From: Candidatus Omnitrophota bacterium
Lineage (GTDB): Bacteria; Omnitrophota; Gorgyraeia; Gygaellales; Profunditerraquicolaceae
Direction: 5' to 3'
Assembly: GCA_028687525.1 (NCBI GenBank)
Contig: JAQTZX010000002.1
Span: 1-25,032, forward strand
Length of the DNA: 25,032 nucleotides
In this document: in pieces, positions 21,016 through 25,032 of the stretch
Layout of the letters: each line of letters starts with the position of its first letter
Numbering within the stretch: position 1 is the stretch's first letter
Notes under the pieces: model-generated
Told to the model about the DNA's origin: nothing
What the model saw: the letters and a program-made list of their open reading frames with translations, nothing else
Databases searched by the model: none
Program-made: the position numbers and the translations under genes

Positions 21016-24000
21016 TTATTGTGTTTTTTTCAAAGGAATATTATAATTATATGTCACACCTTCAAAGAGCGTTATGCTTTTGGTCAAAGCTACCTTAGGC
21101 AGATATACCACCGGGATAGTGTTCAAATCAATCGTAACGACATGCGCCCCGGGAGAGGCATTACCGAACACATACCTTCCGCCGGTATCGGTTACCGCTT
21201 TCTTCCCGTCTTCCAAAGTCACCACCACACCCCGGATACCGATATCACCGGCATTATAATTACCGTCTCCGTTGACATCATGAAAGACTATACCCGCGAT
21301 TTCCGAACGCGAGACAATACCGAAGTCAACCCGTATTTTACGCGACTGCGAAAGCGCTATTTCCTGGCTTCCCGGCCCGGTCAGGACAAAACCTTGAGGA
21401 AGCGTGGTTACATCCACGTTAACCGGCGTCTTCCTGCCTTTCACATTAGCGACTTTATAATACCCGAACAAATCGGTAACCGCATTTCTTTTACCCACCC
21501 AAATCTTAATCCCTTCCACAGGCGCTTCATCCTTCTGTCTGAGTCCGTCCGAATTCAAATCATTGAACACATAACCTTCAATGATACTGACGGCTTCCCA
21601 GCGCACCCCGGTATCCCAGACATAACGCAGGCCGGCCGTAAAATCAGCATCCACCCGGATTCTCTGATCCTTGTTTTCGGGCCAAACGTGCCGCAGGCGT
21701 CCGGAACAATAAACATCAAGATCGGGATCCGGACGGAACCCTATCTCAAGATAACTCTCGATATAATCCTCCCCGGAAACCGTTCCCAGAGTCGTCCCGC
21801 CGCTTTCTTCGTCACGATAGATAAGACGTGAAGTTTGATAAAACGGACCCTTGCCTATCCTGGTATTCATATCCACGCCTGTTTCCAGAGCCTCCGTCCT
21901 GTGACGGCTGCCGTCATACCGTTGTTCCACCCATCCCCACTGTTTATTCAAATAATAATACAATTCTCCCAGCAGTTTAAAACGTATGCCGTTACTGATG
22001 GAATTATTCAACGAACTGCCGGAAGGATTGCTGTAATTCCGGTTATCGGAACGGCGGTAGTTGGTATAGACAGAAACTTTGCGCGAAAGAACATCAAAAA
22101 CGGTAGACAGCCCGGTACCCAAACTCTGATACCGGTTTTGCGATATTTTTCCCAGGTCATTCTGCAGAACATAATCCGCGCTCCAATTGGTTACCGGATT
22201 GATGCGGTAATTCGAATAAACGCTGTAATCCTCATTCCAGCGGTCATCCCGGTCAGACGCGGGAAACAAACGATCCTGATAGACATCCAGGGTATTACTA
22301 ATATTCCAACGTTCAGAGGGAGTGTAACCGAACGTGAATAAACCGCCGCGTTCACCGGTGCGCCAGCCGGAACCGGTAATACTAAGGTAATCTTTATTTA
22401 TATCCCGGAGTTCATAGGTGAAATTAAGCTTGGGGACGGCATATTTTCCGCTTAACAGGTGCGCCATTTTCTCAGTATCATATCCCACTTCATAACGAGT
22501 AGTCCATCCCGCAGGGCCTTTCCAGTCAATATCCCCGTCATATCCGTAATCATTCACATAATCCGGGCGGTCGCCTCCAAAACCGTGAAAGGCGGCAAGA
22601 CCATAGTTGAATTTACCCTTGGGACGAAAATTAACATCCACCCCTTCAATAAAAGAGTCTTTCTTCTTGGTCAACCCCGGAGAAACAAGGCCGTAAACAC
22701 CTCCTGTTTCCCTCCCCTGGAATACTGTGTAATCCACGGTTTTATTGAATGCGGGCGAGTAAAACTGGAACCCCCTCAAATTAGTCCCTCCATAGGCCAT
22801 GTTTGAAATCGCGGGAGATATATCGAATATCCTGAAGGCAAAATCCTTAAAATTATGGAACCTGCCCTTGGTTATTCCCAGGCTGTAACCGGTGACCTCG
22901 GTTTCCACGGTATCGGTCTGAACCGTAGCATTAGAATCGAATTCACCATACGGAGTTTCCCCGCGCAAGGTATAATAATGCGTCCAGGAATAACTATGCC
23001 GGTCAAGCGTCCCTAAGCGCCCCCCCGATTCCGAAGAACTCCAATCCACATCATAGGTCAGCTTAAAAGTCCCCGCCCGTTCTTCCTGTATGCGCATCTG
23101 TTCGGCAACGGTCAAACCTTCTACTTTCGGAGGCATCACCTGAAACTCAAAAGTCCAGCGCCCCTTATCATCCCAGACATGAAAATAAGTACGCCCCAGC
23201 ATTTTAGCGGTAACCGTTATTTCATCACTACCGCTCCTGGACACATCGATGATCCCCTGCTCGGTGGCCAAAAAACGGGCAATAGTATGCCCTTTGATTA
23301 TAATACTTTTATCCCGTTCGATCTCCAGAGGGAATTTCAGGCCGTTATAATTTTCATACAGATTGATGATTTGCGGCGGAGCAGACTTGGATAAAGCCAG
23401 GTTTTTCTCCGCAGGCGGCGGGACTACCGCTTTTTTAACCGGTTCATCCCTGGGCACGATAACCGCGGGAGCGTATTCTTTATGCGGGATACCCCCTGCT
23501 GTTTCAACCTTCTTTTTTTCCGCGGCAGAGGCAAATCCTTTTACCGGTTCCTTTTCAGGAACAATTACAGCCTCTTTGCGAGGAATACTCACTGTTTCAA
23601 CGGGTTTTTCCGGGACAAAAACCTCTTCTGCCGGCCGGCTTATAACTACCGGCCCCTGTTTCCCGGATTTCTGCCGTGCTTCCGCAGCCCCCTCAAGCAT
23701 AGCAACCCGTTTCTCTATCTTTTCAATAACCTTCAAAACATCATCAAGTACACTGCTTATTTCCGAAGCTTTAACCTGCGACAGGCCTTTTTGTTCTTCA
23801 AGTTTACTCCTAAGAGACACTATTTCTTCCTGAAGGGCGAATTTCTTATCCATCTTCTCCAGCGCGGCAATAACCCGTTCCAGCGAATAGGCCGTTTCCG
23901 AAGAAGGCCGCATAACCGTTCCCTGTGTTAATCCCGGCTCCGGAGCGGACATTTTATTTTCCAATCGTTCAAGAGAAGCGGCGATCTTTTCCAGTACTCC

Positions 24001-24426
24001 GACTAATTCCGGAGTTTTAAGCTCTTGGGTAACCTGCTGAATTACCAGAGGACTTTCCGCGGAATAACCTCCGGGAGGAGAAACTTTACTATCGATCTTA
24101 TCCAACACCACGTATATCCGGTCAAGATTAGCATAAATATCTGCAAGCTTTTCCTCTATCGAAGCCTGTGGAAAGGCCTGCGCTCCCTGTTGAACCGCCA
24201 GCTGTCGCTGAATGATCGCCATATAACGCTTAGCCGGTTCATAATCAGGATTAGCAAGCAAAGCCTTTTTTAACTCCATAACCGCGTCCGCAATCCTGCC
24301 TTGCTGATAATATTTTATTCCCTGCTCACAAAGATATTCCGGGCACAGCGTATAGGCAAAAACCGGAATATCCCTAAGCATAATAACACTTATCAACAAA
24401 ATGGCGAATATCTTTCTCAGACGCAT
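21016..24426 (-). CDS. Large usher-like outer-membrane protein of the fibre locus
   Basis: The 1136-residue protein has a composite layout: signal peptide (1-24); a TPR-like helical pair (about 30-80, YLCEQGIKYYQQGR...ALLANPDYEPA); predicted coiled-coil segments (about 90-250) with Pro/Val/Lys-rich linkers to 350. Next is a domain at about 362-431 (FPLEIERDKSIIIKGHTIARFL...GRTYFHVWDDKGRWTFEFQV) matching the N-terminal region of pilus secretins such as CpaC (PF13629-like). A long beta-barrel (about 450-945) follows, and two SdrD-B/CNA-B-like domains (950-1040, 1041-1136) each open with a calcium-loop motif (FNDLNSDG, FHDVNGDG). This suggests export or anchoring of the subunits, like an usher, but no classical PapC N-domain or plug was recognised. 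It lies between a chaperone-like gene and the subunit genes. Confidence 0.72.
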   Translation of the reverse strand: MRLRKIFAILLISVIMLRDIPVFAYTLCPEYLCEQGIKYYQQGRIADAVMELKKALLANPDYEPAKRYMAIIQRQLAVQQGAQAFPQASIEEKLADIYANLDRIYVVLDKIDSKVSPPGGYSAESPLVIQQVTQELKTPELVGVLEKIAASLERLENKMSAPEPGLTQGTVMRPSSETAYSLERVIAALEKMDKKFALQEEIVSLRSKLEEQKGLSQVKASEISSVLDDVLKVIEKIEKRVAMLEGAAEARQKSGKQGPVVISRPAEEVFVPEKPVETVSIPRKEAVIVPEKEPVKGFASAAEKKKVETAGGIPHKEYAPAVIVPRDEPVKKAVVPPPAEKNLALSKSAPPQIINLYENYNGLKFPLEIERDKSIIIKGHTIARFLATEQGIIDVSRSGSDEITVTAKMLGRTYFHVWDDKGRWTFEFQVMPPKVEGLTVAEQMRIQEERAGTFKLTYDVDWSSSESGGRLGTLDRHSYSWTHYYTLRGETPYGEFDSNATVQTDTVETEVTGYSLGITKGRFHNFKDFAFRIFDISPAISNMAYGGTNLRGFQFYSPAFNKTVDYTVFQGRETGGVYGLVSPGLTKKKDSFIEGVDVNFRPKGKFNYGLAAFHGFGGDRPDYVNDYGYDGDIDWKGPAGWTTRYEVGYDTEKMAHLLSGKYAVPKLNFTYELRDINKDYLSITGSGWRTGERGGLFTFGYTPSERWNISNTLDVYQDRLFPASDRDDRWNEDYSVYSNYRINPVTNWSADYVLQNDLGKISQNRYQSLGTGLSTVFDVLSRKVSVYTNYRRSDNRNYSNPSGSSLNNSISNGIRFKLLGELYYYLNKQWGWVEQRYDGSRHRTEALETGVDMNTRIGKGPFYQTSRLIYRDEESGGTTLGTVSGEDYIESYLEIGFRPDPDLDVYCSGRLRHVWPENKDQRIRVDADFTAGLRYVWDTGVRWEAVSIIEGYVFNDLNSDGLRQKDEAPVEGIKIWVGKRNAVTDLFGYYKVANVKGRKTPVNVDVTTLPQGFVLTGPGSQEIALSQSRKIRVDFGIVSRSEIAGIVFHDVNGDGNYNAGDIGIRGVVVTLEDGKKAVTDTGGRYVFGNASPGAHVVTIDLNTIPVVYLPKVALTKSITLFEGVTYNYNIPLKKTQ

Positions 24427-24491
24427 ATGCTTATCTCTCCCGCATATTACGTAACAGTTTAAAAAACACTAAAGAAAGTACCTAAAAAATT

Positions 24492-25032
24492 TTACTTCCC
24501 TTCACCGGTTCCAACAATCTCTCCGCTCTCTGAAATTTCCAAATAAGCCTCCTTAGTAATTACCGGCCCTCTCTGTCCTATTTCTTCCAAAGCTCTCCCC
24601 AAATCAAGGGTAATTACTACATCATACCTGCCTTTGAAAACTTCCTCCTGAGTAGAGGAAACCAGTTGAACAGAATCTCCCGGCAAAGTATATACTTTGT
24701 TGAATTCTCCCCGGGCTATAACCATGCCTTGCGCATCCATAATATGAAAAGTACCCGCGCAGGTACTGTCAACATTGCCGGTATTCTTCAAATCCGCTTT
24801 TATTTCAAGCGCATTACCTGTGCGCTTAATCGAGAGATTGTTTAACTCCGCGGCCCTGATTGTTGTACCTTCAGGTTCTATATAGAATAAAGAACCTATC
24901 CTGACCACCAGGTCCATTCCTACGCCTTCGGAAGAATCTTTTCCTCCGAATGAACTCTCAAAAAAAAGCACCGAATAATGTCCGCCCGCTGATCCTTCAG
25001 GGACTTTTACGCGGTAATTGACTATTTGCCTT
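24492..25032 (-). CDS. PapD-like periplasmic chaperone, third paralogue (5' end outside the window)
   Basis: The frame is open to the right edge and enters with NYRVKVPEGSAGGHYSVLFFE, the equivalent of the conserved YYG-L-FE block of the two other chaperone-like proteins. It continues through the second domain (LKNTGNVDSTCAGTFHIMDAQG, GRYDVVITLDLG) to EGK. About 180 residues are present; the signal peptide and most of the first domain are missing. It ends 65 bp before the usher-like start and probably heads or continues the same operon, with a third subunit gene expected further right by analogy with the other pairs. Confidence 0.75.
   Translation of the reverse strand, partial: RQIVNYRVKVPEGSAGGHYSVLFFESSFGGKDSSEGVGMDLVVRIGSLFYIEPEGTTIRAAELNNLSIKRTGNALEIKADLKNTGNVDSTCAGTFHIMDAQGMVIARGEFNKVYTLPGDSVQLVSSTQEEVFKGRYDVVITLDLGRALEEIGQRGPVITKEAYLEISESGEIVGTGEGK

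Noticed and set aside
20959..21831. Plus-strand open frame of 290 codons
   Set aside because: It lies antisense to the C-terminal domains of the usher-like protein, whose calcium-loop repeats are unmistakable.

Overview
The window reads as a diderm (Gram-negative type) bacterium of moderate GC content. It carries outer-membrane and periplasmic proteins, a GatCAB amidotransferase and many short palindromic repeats. Together with the unusual pilus-like locus this fits an uncultivated lineage such as Candidatus Omnitrophota, but that assignment is inference from gene style and not a search result.

Layout, left to right. (1) 1-2640, minus strand: a short operon from a good sigma70-type promoter encodes a PagL/acyloxyacyl-hydrolase-like outer-membrane protein, a FabG-type ketoreductase and a FAD-dependent oxidoreductase that runs off the left edge. 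The FabG resembles the reductases of aryl-polyene-type clusters. (2) 2687-3354, minus strand: a stable-RNA unit with a promoter, a tRNA-Met(CAT) copy broken by two insertions, an intact tRNA-Met(CAT), a 56-residue YqaE/Pmp3 membrane peptide and a terminator. (3) 3565-11302, minus strand: a long housekeeping operon in the order gatC, gatA, gatB, S41 protease, divergent polysaccharide deacetylase, tsaD, mgtC-like, HTH-TM protein, dgkA. Its promoter is placed so that gatC is probably leaderless. (4) 11467-12606, minus strand: a diguanylate cyclase with a degenerate receiver domain, its own promoter and terminator. (5) 12869-16217, plus strand: a 1079-residue GH94/cellobiose-phosphorylase-like protein, probably also leaderless, ending in a long palindromic repeat that doubles as a terminator. 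(6) 16316-17434, plus strand: promoter, GEMM-I (c-di-GMP-I) riboswitch, tandem terminators, a small ribbon-helix-helix-like regulator and a small secreted protein. (7) 17531-25032, minus strand: a surface-fibre locus. Pairs of a secreted subunit-like protein and a PapD-like two-domain chaperone stand beside a 1136-residue outer-membrane protein with a TPR/coiled-coil region, a pilus-secretin-type N-domain, a beta-barrel and two SdrD-B-like calcium-loop domains. A third chaperone-like gene is cut by the right edge.

The most interesting reading is that regions 4, 6 and 7 form one system. A c-di-GMP synthase, a c-di-GMP riboswitch controlling a small DNA-binding protein, and a non-classical chaperone/usher-like fibre system lie within about 14 kb. 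The two fibre-subunit genes also have promoters that share sequence around the -10. The parts are visible in the sequence; the functional linkage is a hypothesis.

The window is rich in small mobile palindromes: the CCTGCCGGCAGG family (three sites), a MITE-like element with imperfect 15-bp terminal inverted repeats plus a half copy, and a pair of long hairpins with the core GGGGACGGTTCTATTTT. They interrupt a tRNA gene and sit directly next to stop codons.
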